Positions 11,465-19,858 of a stretch of DNA of 64,000 bases are shown piece after piece. The notes beneath the pieces are model-generated. The model saw only the letters and a program-made list of their open reading frames with translations, was not told the DNA's origin and made no database searches. The position numbers and the translations under genes were made by a program. The stretch spans positions 1 to 64,000 of the forward strand of contig NZ_LZIS01000092.1 of the NCBI RefSeq assembly GCF_001667015.1. The letters run 5' to 3'. Source of the stretch: Mycobacterium sp. E3198. Its GTDB lineage: Bacteria > Actinomycetota > Actinomycetes > Mycobacteriales > Mycobacteriaceae. The number at the start of each line of letters is the position of its first letter. Position 1 is the stretch's first letter.

Positions 11465-11830
11465 GTGAAGTGGACAACCGCCGCGGGACCGCTGGTCGCC
11501 TGCGCCCTCGTCGTCGTCGCCCCCACGCCGGCTGCGCTCGCCAAGAACGGCGACACCCACGTCATCGGGGAGGGCCTTGAGCAGACGCTCGACTGCAACG
11601 ACGCCACCCTGCTCGTCAACGGCACCAGGAACGTCGTCAACGCGAAGGGCAACTGCTGGGCCGTGACGGTCATGGGATCGGGCAACACCGTCATCGCCGA
11701 CTCCGTCACGCACGACATCACCGTGTACGGCTACGACCAGACCGTGTTCTATCACGGCGGCGACCCGATCCTGTGGGACCGCGGGCGCGAACTGGGCATG
11801 ACCAACCGGCTCCAGCAGGTGCCCGGCTGA
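11465..11830 (+). CDS. Secreted DUF3060 protein (Rv0680c-like)
   Basis: 121 residues. A signal peptide spans residues 1-26 (hydrophobic core LVACALVVVAP, cut after AALA). The mature part holds repeated short beta units with N/D and V patterns (GTRNVVNAKGNC, GSGNTVIADSV), the DUF3060 form, which probably folds as a small beta helix. Two cysteines (C46 and C62 region) could form a disulphide. Exported protein of unknown function; it sits 27 bases before a lipoprotein of the same family, so they likely form an operon. Confidence 0.82.
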   Translation: MKWTTAAGPLVACALVVVAPTPAALAKNGDTHVIGEGLEQTLDCNDATLLVNGTRNVVNAKGNCWAVTVMGSGNTVIADSVTHDITVYGYDQTVFYHGGDPILWDRGRELGMTNRLQQVPG

Positions 11831-11857
11831 GCACCGAATCGAGAGAATCGAGGACCG

Positions 11858-12337
11858 ATGCGTGACATCACCGACCGCCCGTGGGGGCTCGCCGCGCTGG
11901 CCCTGGCGCCGGCGGCCGCGGCGCTAGTGCTGGCGGGTTGCAGTTCCACCGCCAACCCGCCCGGGGGCGCGACCACCACGACGACGAAGAGCAGCACGAC
12001 GACGACCAGCGCCGCGGCGGGACCGACCAGCACGAGCGGCGCGAGCACCACGGCGTCCGTCGAGATCGGCAACACGCTGAACTACGGGTCGATGGGGACC
12101 ACGGCCACCCTGGATTGCGCCAGCGGAAAGTCGCTGAACGTGGGCGGCTCCAACAACACGCTGACCGTCACCGGCACCTGCGAGACGGTGACCATCGGCG
12201 GCGCGAACAACAAGATCACCCTGGACAAGGTCAACACGCGCATCACCGTCGTGGGGCTGAGCAACACCATCACCTATAAGGACGGCGATCCCAAGGTCGA
12301 CAACCTCGGCTCGAGCAACTCGATCAGCAAGGGCTAA
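11858..12337 (+). CDS. DUF3060 lipoprotein (Rv0679c-like)
   Basis: 159 residues. The signal peptide ends in the lipobox LAGC (about residues 24-27), so the mature Cys should be acylated and the protein anchored outside the membrane. A Thr/Ser-rich linker (about 33-65) is followed by the DUF3060 repeat region with N-N-T, N-N-K and S-N-T turns (GGSNNTLTVTG, GGANNKITLD, GLSNTITYKD). Paired with the upstream DUF3060 gene. In M. tuberculosis the next genes are Rv0678-mmpS5-mmpL5; here the next gene is the convergent enoyl-CoA hydratase, whose stop overlaps this one by 4 bases. Confidence 0.85.
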   Translation: MRDITDRPWGLAALALAPAAAALVLAGCSSTANPPGGATTTTTKSSTTTTSAAAGPTSTSGASTTASVEIGNTLNYGSMGTTATLDCASGKSLNVGGSNNTLTVTGTCETVTIGGANNKITLDKVNTRITVVGLSNTITYKDGDPKVDNLGSSNSISKG

Positions 12338-13101
12338 TTCGCCGGCGCGCCATGGCGGCCCGCGCCCGCGGCGAACCGCCCGGCCCCTTCCGCGGCCTCC
12401 GCGGCGACCCGCGAGATGCTGGCGAATTCGAAGTCGATGGCCTCGGGTTCGGGTCGTCCCCACTGGTGCAGCGCCGAGCGCCGGTCCGATCGCAAGCACT
12501 GCTGCGGCAGCGCCGCCAGCTCGGCCGCCAGTTCCTCGGCTGCTTGGCGCGCTTGGCCTTTCGGCACGACGCGGTTGGCCAAGCCCATCGCCAGCGCTTC
12601 GTCGGCTTGCACGCCGCGGCCGGTGAGGATCATGTCCATCGCGCGGCTCTGCCCGATCAGCCGGGGCAGCCGCACGGTGCCGCCGTCGATGAGCGGCACG
12701 CCCCAGCGCCGGCAGAACACCCCGAACACGGCGTCCTGCTCGGCCACCCGCAGATCGCACCACAGCGCCAACTCCAGGCCCCCGGCGACCGCGTAGCCGC
12801 TGACGGCGGCGATCACGGGTTTGGACAGCACCATCCGGGTGGGCCCCATCGGGCCGGGGCCCGTGCGGTGCACGGCGTTGGCGTCGGGCGTGCCGAACGA
12901 CTTCAGATCTGCTCCGGCGCAAAAGGTTCCGTTGTCGCCCCAGAGCACGGCCACCGACGCGGTGTCGTCGCGGTCGAATTCGTCGAACGCCGCGTACAGC
13001 GCGGCGGCCGTCGGCCCGTTGACGGCGTTGCGCGCCCCCGGCCGGTCGAGGATCACCGTCGTCACGGCGCCGTTGCGCTCGACGCGCACTGGATCACTCA
13101 T
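12334..13101 (-). CDS. echA5: Enoyl-CoA hydratase/isomerase family protein (echA5-like)
   Basis: 255 residues. Crotonase fold with the oxyanion-hole segments FCAGADLKSFG (about 60-70) and AAVSGYAVAGGLELAL (about 98-113). The family hydrates 2-enoyl-CoA or does related CoA-ester chemistry. It is the last gene of fadE8-echA4-(PaaX-like)-echA5; the ATG overlaps the stop of the PaaX-like gene by 4 bases (ATGA). The C-terminal tail is Ala/Gly-rich and probably disordered. The exact acyl substrate is unknown. Confidence 0.88.
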   Translation of the reverse strand: MSDPVRVERNGAVTTVILDRPGARNAVNGPTAAALYAAFDEFDRDDTASVAVLWGDNGTFCAGADLKSFGTPDANAVHRTGPGPMGPTRMVLSKPVIAAVSGYAVAGGLELALWCDLRVAEQDAVFGVFCRRWGVPLIDGGTVRLPRLIGQSRAMDMILTGRGVQADEALAMGLANRVVPKGQARQAAEELAAELAALPQQCLRSDRRSALHQWGRPEPEAIDFEFASISRVAAEAAEGAGRFAAGAGRHGAPAN

Positions 13102-13808
13102 GTCACCTCCAACACCGATGTGTCACGCCGCCGCGCCAGCTCGGCGGCGAAGTCGTGATAAGCCTCGCGCAGCCGGTCGCCGGGCCAATCGGCGGGCAGC
13201 AGTTCGGCGGGCAGCATCGGGTCGGTCAGCACGTGTCGCACGATGCCCGTCGCCGCCACGAACCGGCCGGGAATGTCGGGCGCGGCGGCCATCTCGCCGA
13301 GCAACCGATGGCCGGTTTTCACCCACGCCGGCAGGTCCCACAGCTGGCGGGCCAGCTCCGCCGGCGCGTCGTCGCGCGCCTTGAGCACGCGCACCCGCCC
13401 CGCCACATCGGGGTCCAGGTCGAGCGTCACGTTGTCGGGCCGCATCCACACCCCCTCACGGAGCTCGCCAAAGCGCTTGTCGTGCATGACCGTTCGCAGC
13501 GCCGCCCGGGTGCGGGCGTCGCCGCCCACGCTGGTCACGATCAGCATCAGCCACTCGCCCCGCCACGGGCGGGTGCGGGGATGCATGGCGCCGTCCTGCC
13601 GGCGCTGGCGGGCCAGCAATCGATCCGAGAGCCGGTAGCCGTCGGCGGAACGGATCAGGTCTCCCGCGCCGACCATCCTGGTCAGCGCCACCCGCAAGGC
13701 GGTCTCCTTGATACCGAAATCGGCTGTCAGCCTGATCAATTCGGCGGCGCTCGCGCATGCGGGGTGCGCGCCGAGCAGCACGCTGAGCACCACCGAGCGG
13801 GCCGTCAT
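13098..13808 (-). CDS. PaaX-like transcriptional regulator (Rv0674-like)
   Basis: 236 residues starting MTARSVVLSVLLGAHPACAS; the N-terminal winged-helix region (about 1-70) has the PaaX form, with LIRLTADFGIKETALRVALT as the likely recognition region, and the C-terminal part keeps W and R patterns of the family (PRTRPWRGEWLMLI). PaaX-type repressors sense aryl- or acyl-CoA thioesters, which suits its position inside the fadE8-echA4-echA5 operon. The ATG at 13808 lies 13 bases after echA4; longer frames run into that gene. Overlaps echA5 by 4 bases. Confidence 0.83.
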   Translation of the reverse strand: MTARSVVLSVLLGAHPACASAAELIRLTADFGIKETALRVALTRMVGAGDLIRSADGYRLSDRLLARQRRQDGAMHPRTRPWRGEWLMLIVTSVGGDARTRAALRTVMHDKRFGELREGVWMRPDNVTLDLDPDVAGRVRVLKARDDAPAELARQLWDLPAWVKTGHRLLGEMAAAPDIPGRFVAATGIVRHVLTDPMLPAELLPADWPGDRLREAYHDFAAELARRRDTSVLEVT

Positions 13809-13821
13809 GTCGGGCAACGGA

Positions 13822-14760
13822 TCACACCCCCGAGGCTTTGCGGCCGTGGTCGCCGAACGGCTCGTCGCGATGCCGAACCGCCTCCCGGAAGCCGTGCTCG
13901 ACCGCGTCGGCCACGAAGGCGTGCCCCTCGGGCGTGTGCCGGGCAACGCCGTCGAACACCGTGCTGACCATCCGGCTGGTGGCCACACCCTGTTGCAGCA
14001 GAGCCGAATTGAGCGCCAGCTTGACCATGATCAGCTGGTTGACGGGCACCGCCGCGATCCGCTCCACGAGCCGCTCGGTGCGTTCGTCGAGGTCCTCCGG
14101 CGCCGGCGCCTCGATTGCCAGGCCCCACTCGGCGGCCTGCTCACCGGTGATGCAATCACCGGTGAGCAGCAGGCGTTTGGCGCGCTGATCGCCGAGCCGG
14201 TGCGCCCACAGGCCCGCCGCCGGGACGCCCCACACCCGGGTCGGCGGGTAGCCGATCTTGGCGTCCGCAGCGGCGATCACCTGGTCGGCGTGCAGCGCGA
14301 TGTCGGTGCCGCCGGCCACGCAGTAGCCGTGGATCTTGACCACGGTCGGTTTGTCGGCGTGCATCAGGCTGGAGAACCCGCGGACGAAGCGGCTCATCAT
14401 CTGGTAGTCCACCATCGGGTCCCACGGCTGGTCCGGCAGGTGGTTGACCGCCTGGGTCTTGCCGTCGAGCACGGTGCCCTGGTACGCGCCGGTCCCGCCG
14501 GCCGAGCCGGTGCCATCGGCGTAGGCGCTCAAGTCGAAGCCCGCGCAGAAACCCTCGCCGCGACCGGACACCAGGATGACGTGAACATCCGGGTCGAGGT
14601 CGGCGCGCTCGACGAGCGCCGAGAGCTCCAGCGGCGTGTCCGCGACGATCGCGTTGCCCTTCTCGGGCCGGTTGAAGGTGATGCGCGCAACCCGGTCGGT
14701 GACCTCGTAGGTCATCGTCTTCAGGTTGTCGAAGTCGACCGGCCTGATCGCGTTAGTCAC
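13822..14760 (-). CDS. echA4: Enoyl-CoA hydratase/isomerase family protein (echA4-like)
   Basis: 312 residues from a GTG that overlaps the fadE8 stop (GTGA, 4 bases), equal to the length I recall for M. tuberculosis EchA4. Crotonase motifs: GEGFCAGFDLSAYADG and the second oxyanion segment IHGYCVAGGTDIALHAD. It likely hydrates or isomerises an enoyl-CoA produced by the acyl-CoA dehydrogenase encoded just upstream. Translational coupling to fadE8 supports equal production. Confidence 0.9.
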   Translation of the reverse strand: MTNAIRPVDFDNLKTMTYEVTDRVARITFNRPEKGNAIVADTPLELSALVERADLDPDVHVILVSGRGEGFCAGFDLSAYADGTGSAGGTGAYQGTVLDGKTQAVNHLPDQPWDPMVDYQMMSRFVRGFSSLMHADKPTVVKIHGYCVAGGTDIALHADQVIAAADAKIGYPPTRVWGVPAAGLWAHRLGDQRAKRLLLTGDCITGEQAAEWGLAIEAPAPEDLDERTERLVERIAAVPVNQLIMVKLALNSALLQQGVATSRMVSTVFDGVARHTPEGHAFVADAVEHGFREAVRHRDEPFGDHGRKASGV

Positions 14761-16385
14761 CCCTTGACCAACGCTCGTTCGAGGATCGGCGCCAGGTCCA
14801 GCCCGGTCGGCATGGTGCCGAACGCCCCGCCCCACCGGCCGTCGAGCCGGGTGGCCAGGAACGCCTCGGCGACGGCGGGGTGCCCGTGCCGCACCAGCAG
14901 CGAGCCCTGCAGCGCCAGGCAGATGTCCTCGGCGAGTTTGCGGGCCCGGTATTCGATGCCGTCGAGGTCGCCCAGGTTTTGACGCAACCGCTCGACGTGG
15001 GCGCCCAGCCGCGGGTCCTGACCGGCGCTTGGGGCCAACTCCGCGAAGAGCACCTCGACGCATTCGGGACGAGTCGCCATGGCGCGCAACGTATCCAGCG
15101 CGCCGACGTTGCCCGAGCCCTCCCAAATGCCCATCAACGGGGCCTCCCGGTAGAGGCGCGGCATCCCGGAATCCTCGACGTAGCCGTTGCCGCCCAGGCA
15201 TTCCAGCGCCTCGGCGGCGTGCGGGGTGGCGCGCTTGCACACCCAGTACTTGCTGGCCGCCAGGCCGATCCGGCGCAGCAGCGCCTCCGTCTGGTCGCCC
15301 CTGATCGCCTTGTCGGTGGCGCCGGCCATCCGCATCGCCACGATCGTGGCGGCCTCGGCCTCCACGGCCAGGTCCGCCAGCACGTTGCGCATCAGCGGCT
15401 GGTCGATCAGGTACGCGCCGAACGCCTTTCGGTGCTGCGCGTGGTGGATGGCGCGGGTGAGGCCGGTGCGCATGCTGGTCGCGCTGCCCAGCGTGCAGTC
15501 CAGCCGGGTGAGGTTGACCATCTCGATGATGGTCGGCACGCCGCGGCCCTCCTCGCCCACCAGCCAGGCGACGGCGCCGTCGTACTCGACCTCGCTGGAG
15601 GCGTTGGCGTGGTTGCCGAGCTTGTCCTTGAGCCGCTGCAGCAACATCCGGTTGCGGGTGCCGTCGGGCAGCACCCGCGGCAGCAGGAAGCAGGACAGCC
15701 CGCCGGGCGCCTGCGCCAGCACCAGGAAGATGTCGCACATCGGCGCCGAGGTGAACCACTTGTGGCCGGTCAGGCTGTACGTGCCGTCGCCGTTGGGGGT
15801 CGCCTGGGTGGTGCCGGCGCGCACGTCGGAGCCGCCCTGCTTCTCGGTCATCGACATGCCGGCGGTGATGCCGGCCTTGGTGGTGGCCAGCTTCAGCTCG
15901 GGGTCGTACTCGCGGCTGGTGAGCAACGGCTCGTACACCGCGGCGAGTTCAGGGTTGAAGCGCAGCGCCGGGACGACGGCGTACGTCATCGAGATCGGAC
16001 AGGTGTGGCCCGGCTCGACGTTCCAGACCGACATCTTGGCGGCGCGCACCACGTGCGCACCCGGCCGCTCGTCGGCCCACGGGGCGGCGTGGACGCCGTG
16101 GGCGATCGCCGCGCGCATCAGCTCGTGGTAGGCCGGGTCGTACTCCACCTCGTCGACGCGGTGCCCGTATGGGTCGTGGGTGTGCAGCACGGGCCGGTTG
16201 CGGTCGGCGAGCTCGCCCCAGCGTTGGGCTTCGCGGGTTCCGGCGAGCGCCCCGAGCTCGGTCACCTCTTCGGCGCCCCACTGCCCGCCCTCGCGGATCA
16301 GGGCCTCGACGAGCACGGCGGACGTCGCGGGGTTGTGGTTCTCCAGGGGCGGGACCTGGTTGGTGACGACATGGGTGTCTGGCAT
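14757..16385 (-). CDS. fadE8: Acyl-CoA dehydrogenase (fadE8/AidB-like)
   Basis: 542 residues from ATG 16385, the length recalled for FadE8; a second ATG 9 bases upstream is possible. The middle domain has the FAD/substrate motif MSMTEKQGGSDVRAGTT, and the C-terminal domain carries RKAFGAYLIDQPLMRNVLAD and the LGGNGYVEDSGMPRLYREA signature near the end. It also has the AidB-type N-terminal pattern (WADERPGAHVVRAAKM). FAD-dependent first step of beta-oxidation or a related reaction. First gene of the operon with echA4, the PaaX-like regulator and echA5. Confidence 0.92.
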   Translation of the reverse strand: MPDTHVVTNQVPPLENHNPATSAVLVEALIREGGQWGAEEVTELGALAGTREAQRWGELADRNRPVLHTHDPYGHRVDEVEYDPAYHELMRAAIAHGVHAAPWADERPGAHVVRAAKMSVWNVEPGHTCPISMTYAVVPALRFNPELAAVYEPLLTSREYDPELKLATTKAGITAGMSMTEKQGGSDVRAGTTQATPNGDGTYSLTGHKWFTSAPMCDIFLVLAQAPGGLSCFLLPRVLPDGTRNRMLLQRLKDKLGNHANASSEVEYDGAVAWLVGEEGRGVPTIIEMVNLTRLDCTLGSATSMRTGLTRAIHHAQHRKAFGAYLIDQPLMRNVLADLAVEAEAATIVAMRMAGATDKAIRGDQTEALLRRIGLAASKYWVCKRATPHAAEALECLGGNGYVEDSGMPRLYREAPLMGIWEGSGNVGALDTLRAMATRPECVEVLFAELAPSAGQDPRLGAHVERLRQNLGDLDGIEYRARKLAEDICLALQGSLLVRHGHPAVAEAFLATRLDGRWGGAFGTMPTGLDLAPILERALVKG

Positions 16386-16432
16386 GCCCCTCATGTTACA
16401 TTTTTTCGACAGTCGCACAAGAGCTGTAATGG
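16386..16432 (-). promoter_or_regulatory. AT-rich promoter region of fadE8 with TTACA/TGTAA arms
   Basis: In the 47-base gap between lpqP and fadE8 the minus strand reads TTACA, 24 bases, TGTAA, with an A6 run in between, clearly richer in A/T than its surroundings. This could be a promoter plus an operator for the PaaX-like regulator encoded in the operon. The arms are short, so the assignment is tentative. Confidence 0.3.
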
Positions 16433-17269
16433 TCAGCGGGGGTGGGCCGCGAAGAACTGCCACAGGGCCTGGCTCGCGAACGGCGGCCACTCGTGCCCGG
16501 CGCCGGCGACGGTGACGAGCACGACGCCGCGGCCCTCGGCGCAGTCGGCCGTCGACGTGGTCACCGGGCCGCTGGTGGTGACGGCCGGGGCGCCGCAGTG
16601 ATCGACGCCGCGCCAGAACGCATTCACCTCCGGCACCGACGGGCCGTTGATGACGCTGAAGCCCTGGCCGCCGCCGTACGGGACGAGCCGGTCGATGGTG
16701 CCGTGAATGTGCATGACCGACGTCGGACGCGGGGCTCGGCACGCGTTCAGCTGCGTACCGGCGACCGGGCCGATCGCGGCGAAAATGTCGGTGGTGCACG
16801 CCAGCGTGAAGGCCATGATGGCGCCGTTGCTCATGCCGGTCGCGTAGACCCTGGCCGGGTCGACGCCCAGGTTCCTGGCGACGTCGGCGACGGCCGCCTT
16901 GATGAAGCCGACGTCGTCGACGCCGTCCCGACCGGACCGGCCGCAGCAGGTCTCCCCGTCGACGTTCCAGGCCCGGCCGAGGCCATCAGGGTAGGCGACC
17001 AGGAACTTGCCCGAATCGGCCAAGCCGTCCCACCGGTAGTCCCTTTCGACCTGCCTGGCGCTGCCGGAATAGCCGTGCATCACGACGACCAGCGGGGCCG
17101 AGGCGGGCACGCCGGCGGGCCGGTACAGCCGGTAGCTGCGGTCGAGGCCGCCGACCTTGATGTGGTGCAGGCTGGTTCCGGTTACGAAGCCCGACGGCGG
17201 ATCGGACCACGACGAGCAACCCGCGAGCAGGAGAACCACGCCGGCGAGCGCCGCGAGCCGACCGAGCAC
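16433..17269 (-). CDS. lpqP: Lipoprotein LpqP, PHB depolymerase/feruloyl esterase-like hydrolase
   Basis: 278 residues. The N-terminal signal ends in the lipobox LLAGC (about 14-18). An alpha/beta hydrolase follows: oxyanion segment VVVMHGYSGSA, nucleophile Ser in YATGMSNGAIMAF, Asp in HGTIDRLVPY and His in VAGAGHEWPP. This is the LpqC/PHB depolymerase group of extracytoplasmic esterases; several Cys (TCCGRSG, LACTTD, HCGAP, DCAEG) probably form disulphides outside the membrane. The true substrate is not known. It starts 11 bases after the end gene. Confidence 0.9.
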   Translation of the reverse strand: MLGRLAALAGVVLLLAGCSSWSDPPSGFVTGTSLHHIKVGGLDRSYRLYRPAGVPASAPLVVVMHGYSGSARQVERDYRWDGLADSGKFLVAYPDGLGRAWNVDGETCCGRSGRDGVDDVGFIKAAVADVARNLGVDPARVYATGMSNGAIMAFTLACTTDIFAAIGPVAGTQLNACRAPRPTSVMHIHGTIDRLVPYGGGQGFSVINGPSVPEVNAFWRGVDHCGAPAVTTSGPVTTSTADCAEGRGVVLVTVAGAGHEWPPFASQALWQFFAAHPR

Positions 17270-17280
17270 GGGCGCCGAGA

Positions 17281-18036
17281 TCAGCTGCCGGTCTTTTCCC
17301 GCAGGAACGCGATGTCGTCCTTGCGGCCCTCGTCGGCGGTTTCGCAGATGACGGGGGCGTCGGCGGCCTTGACGACCGCGGCCAGCAGCTCGGGATCGAT
17401 CTTCCCGGCGCCGAAGTTGGCGTGCCGGTCGGCGCCCGAGCCCGCCGCGTCGCGCGAGTCGTTGCAGTGCACCAGGTCGATGCGCCCGGTCAGCGCCTTG
17501 ATCCGGTCGACCGCGTCGATCAGCTCCTCACCCGCGGCCCACGCGTGGCAGGTGTCCAGGCAGAAGCCAATCCCCTTGTCCCCGATGCGATCCCACAACC
17601 TGCCGATGGTGTCGAAATAGCGGGCCATCGCGTGGTCGCCGCCCGCGGTGTTCTCCAGGTACACCTGCACATCGGATTCCAGGTAGTCCAGCGCCTTGAC
17701 CCAGCGTTCGAAACCGGCCTCCATGTCGTTGTCGTCGGCGTGGCCGCCGTGCACGATCACCGCCGTCGCGTTGATCTCCGCCGCCGCGTCGCAGGTGTCC
17801 TGCAGGATCTTGCGCGACGGGATGCGGATGCGGTTGTTCGCCGAGGCCACATTGATGAGGTACGGCGCGTGGACGTACAGCGGGATGGTCGACGCCTTCA
17901 GCGCCTCGGCGTCGTCGCGCGGCTTGGGCTTCTTCCAGCTCTGCGGGTTGCCGAGGAAGAACTGGACCGCGTCGGCGCCGTCGGCCTGCGCGGCGGCCAG
18001 GGGGTCGTCGGAGTGGACGTGCGAACCGATGAGCAC
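17281..18036 (-). CDS. end: Endonuclease IV (apurinic/apyrimidinic site nuclease)
   Basis: 251 residues from a GTG. The zinc-binding residues of the Nfo family are all present: [47 protein letters not shown] with [11 protein letters not shown], and VICETAD. The enzyme cuts the backbone 5' of abasic sites in base excision repair. Position between rpoC and lpqP matches Rv0670. It is probably co-transcribed with lpqP. The start GTG-CTG-ATC opens the conserved LIGSHV strand. Confidence 0.94.
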   Translation of the reverse strand: MLIGSHVHSDDPLAAAQADGADAVQFFLGNPQSWKKPKPRDDAEALKASTIPLYVHAPYLINVASANNRIRIPSRKILQDTCDAAAEINATAVIVHGGHADDNDMEAGFERWVKALDYLESDVQVYLENTAGGDHAMARYFDTIGRLWDRIGDKGIGFCLDTCHAWAAGEELIDAVDRIKALTGRIDLVHCNDSRDAAGSGADRHANFGAGKIDPELLAAVVKAADAPVICETADEGRKDDIAFLREKTGS

Positions 18037-18217
18037 GGTGGCCAGTGTAATGAGGAGTGGCGACGCCAGGGGACCGCCCGCGCACCGACAGGTGACTTCC
18101 AAAAGCGGTAGCACCGGCGCTATCGCATTCGCGGATCGAGTGGCGGGTCCCACGCGACGCTGATGTGGCGAATGTGCCGCGACTGCCATGCTGACTTTCG
18201 CTGCGTGCCCAAGCGAA

Positions 18218-18223
18218 TAAACT
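18218..18223 (+). promoter_or_regulatory. -10 box of a likely leaderless promoter for the EspC-like gene
   Basis: TAAACT fits the mycobacterial TANNNT -10 form and ends 7 bases before the ATG at 18231, so transcription would start at or next to the start codon. No ribosome site is visible. No clear -35 box. Confidence 0.45.
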
Positions 18224-18230
18224 CTCCCTC

Positions 18231-18527
18231 ATGCAGCTAGTGCGGGTGGACACCGGCGCTGTGCAGGCGATGTCCGGCCGGTGGGCCGCCGCCGCGGGCG
18301 AACTTGCCTACACGGTGGCTCCTGCTGGGGTCGGCTTGTCGTGTCAAGCGAGCGCCGCGGCGGTCGCCGCCGCCCACGCCGACGTCACGGCGTTCACCGC
18401 CGCGCTGACGATCCGCGTAGGCGGCCACGCCACCCGCGTTGGGGAGGCCGACGCCGCGTACCTGGCCAATGAAGCCGATGCGGCCCAAACGATGACCGCA
18501 TTGATGCCTCCCGTCACCTTCGCATAG
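18231..18527 (+). CDS. EspC-like type VII secretion target protein
   Basis: 98 residues, two predicted helices with an Ala-rich body and a single Trp at the first helix (SGRWAAAAGELA), the small EspC/DUF2580 form. The C-terminus holds the export motif YxxxE (YLANE, around residue 77). Such proteins are co-secreted with a larger partner by ESX systems, and the larger gene starts only 3 bases downstream, copying the EspC-EspA arrangement. No leader sequence is visible (see -10 box at 18218). Not present at this place in M. tuberculosis as I recall, where Rv0669c lies between rpoC and end. Confidence 0.7.
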   Translation: MQLVRVDTGAVQAMSGRWAAAAGELAYTVAPAGVGLSCQASAAAVAAAHADVTAFTAALTIRVGGHATRVGEADAAYLANEADAAQTMTALMPPVTFA

Positions 18528-18529
18528 CC

Positions 18530-19858
18530 ATGCCAGCGGTTGCTGGGATTGCCGGCCTCTCTCAGCTGATGGCCTGGCCCACCCAACATCTCACCGAGGC
18601 CGCCGAGCACTGGGAAGCAGTGGCCGGGCGCAGCTACGCGGTGGCCAGTCAAGTGTGGCGCGACGCGCTAACGGCCGATTGGCACGGCGAGGGCGTCGAC
18701 GCGCTGCGTACCGCGACGCACTCAGACATGCTGACGACCAGCGCGGCCGCCGACCAGTTGCAAGCGGCGGCCAAGGTGGCCCGCAGCGGCGCCTCCGATC
18801 TGTACGCGGCGCGACCGCGAGTGCGCTATGCGGTCGAAGACGCCAATACGGCCGGATTCGGCGTGGGTGAAGACATGTCGGTTACCGACCGCTCCACTGG
18901 GGGATCGGCCACGCAGCGCGCCGCCCGACAAGCTCAGGCGCAAGCCCTCGCCGCCGACATCCGCCAGCGCGCCGCACAGCTGCTCGCTGTAGATCAACAA
19001 GTTGCCGGCAAAGTCGCCGCAGCTGTGGCGGGGATCCGCGACACCTTCACGCAGAGCCCGGCACCGGTTTCGCCGACGCGCGAACCAAGAGTTCAAAGTG
19101 TTGATCGCCGCTGGAAACAAGATCCGGCGCAGCCTGATCCGGACGCCGATCCACCATGGAAGAACCTGCCGTCACCACGCAACGCGCAAGACATCAGAGA
19201 TGCGTTGCGACAACTGCCCCGAGGCAAGAACCGGCCGAATCGCCAGTTGAATACCCCCGGGGAGATCAGGGACCTTTGGGACTGGCTGGTGAAGAACGCT
19301 CGCGACCTGCCACAACGAGGCGATGTTACGCGCAAGGTTCTCGAAGATGGAACCGAGATAAGCATCCGTCCCGGGAGCAAGTCGGGTGGGCCGACCATCG
19401 AAGCGCTGCTTCCAGGTTCCGGAAAGAACCCGAAAGTGCACTTGCCGTTGTCACCGTTCGTCGATGAGCCCCCGCAGCTGCCGCCGGTACTTCATCCCCC
19501 TCCCGCGGCACCCGCGCCACCGGCGCCTGGACACCCCCTGCCGGCACCGCTGCCGCCGACGCAGTTCGCGGATCCAGCTGATCTACCGCCGTGGTTGAAG
19601 GATCCGTCGCCGCCCGGATTCAGCGTCAGCCCGGTGCAGCAGCCGCCCGTGTTTGGTTGGGATCAGCCGGATGCGCCGGCGCCACCGGTCACCCACCCTG
19701 AGCCCCCACCGGCGGGTGGCCAGCCGTGGCTGCCCGAGATCGGTCATGATCTCAGCGAGGGAGGCAAAAAGGTGTTCGGATGGGTTGTGGTCGGGGGAGT
19801 TTTGGTATGGACCCTCCTTTCCGGAGGCGGCCAGGGCGGCGAGGCGTCCCTGCCATGA
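18530..19858 (+). CDS. WXG-type ESX-associated protein with internal toxin-like domain and C-terminal membrane segment
   Basis: 442 residues. Part 1 (about 1-175): helical N-terminus with LSQLMAWPTQHLTEAAEHWE and a W-x-G turn in LTADWHGEGVDALR, like mycobacterial ESX-secreted toxins' N-termini. Part 2 (about 210-315): a compact domain with NTPGEIRDLWDWLVKNARD, EDGTEISIRPGSKSGGPTI and a closing KNPKVHLP; this K/S-G-G-P-T-I plus K-V-H-L ending resembles C-terminal domains of actinobacterial polymorphic toxins, possibly a BECR-fold RNase, but I could not verify it. Part 3 (about 320-415): Pro-rich. Part 4 (about 420-437): one hydrophobic helix, FGWVVVGGVLVWTLL. Rare codons AGA, AGG and ATA occur inside part 2, hinting at transfer. 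Starts 3 bases after the EspC-like gene and overlaps the next gene by 4 bases. Confidence 0.65.
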   Translation: MPAVAGIAGLSQLMAWPTQHLTEAAEHWEAVAGRSYAVASQVWRDALTADWHGEGVDALRTATHSDMLTTSAAADQLQAAAKVARSGASDLYAARPRVRYAVEDANTAGFGVGEDMSVTDRSTGGSATQRAARQAQAQALAADIRQRAAQLLAVDQQVAGKVAAAVAGIRDTFTQSPAPVSPTREPRVQSVDRRWKQDPAQPDPDADPPWKNLPSPRNAQDIRDALRQLPRGKNRPNRQLNTPGEIRDLWDWLVKNARDLPQRGDVTRKVLEDGTEISIRPGSKSGGPTIEALLPGSGKNPKVHLPLSPFVDEPPQLPPVLHPPPAAPAPPAPGHPLPAPLPPTQFADPADLPPWLKDPSPPGFSVSPVQQPPVFGWDQPDAPAPPVTHPEPPPAGGQPWLPEIGHDLSEGGKKVFGWVVVGGVLVWTLLSGGGQGGEASLP

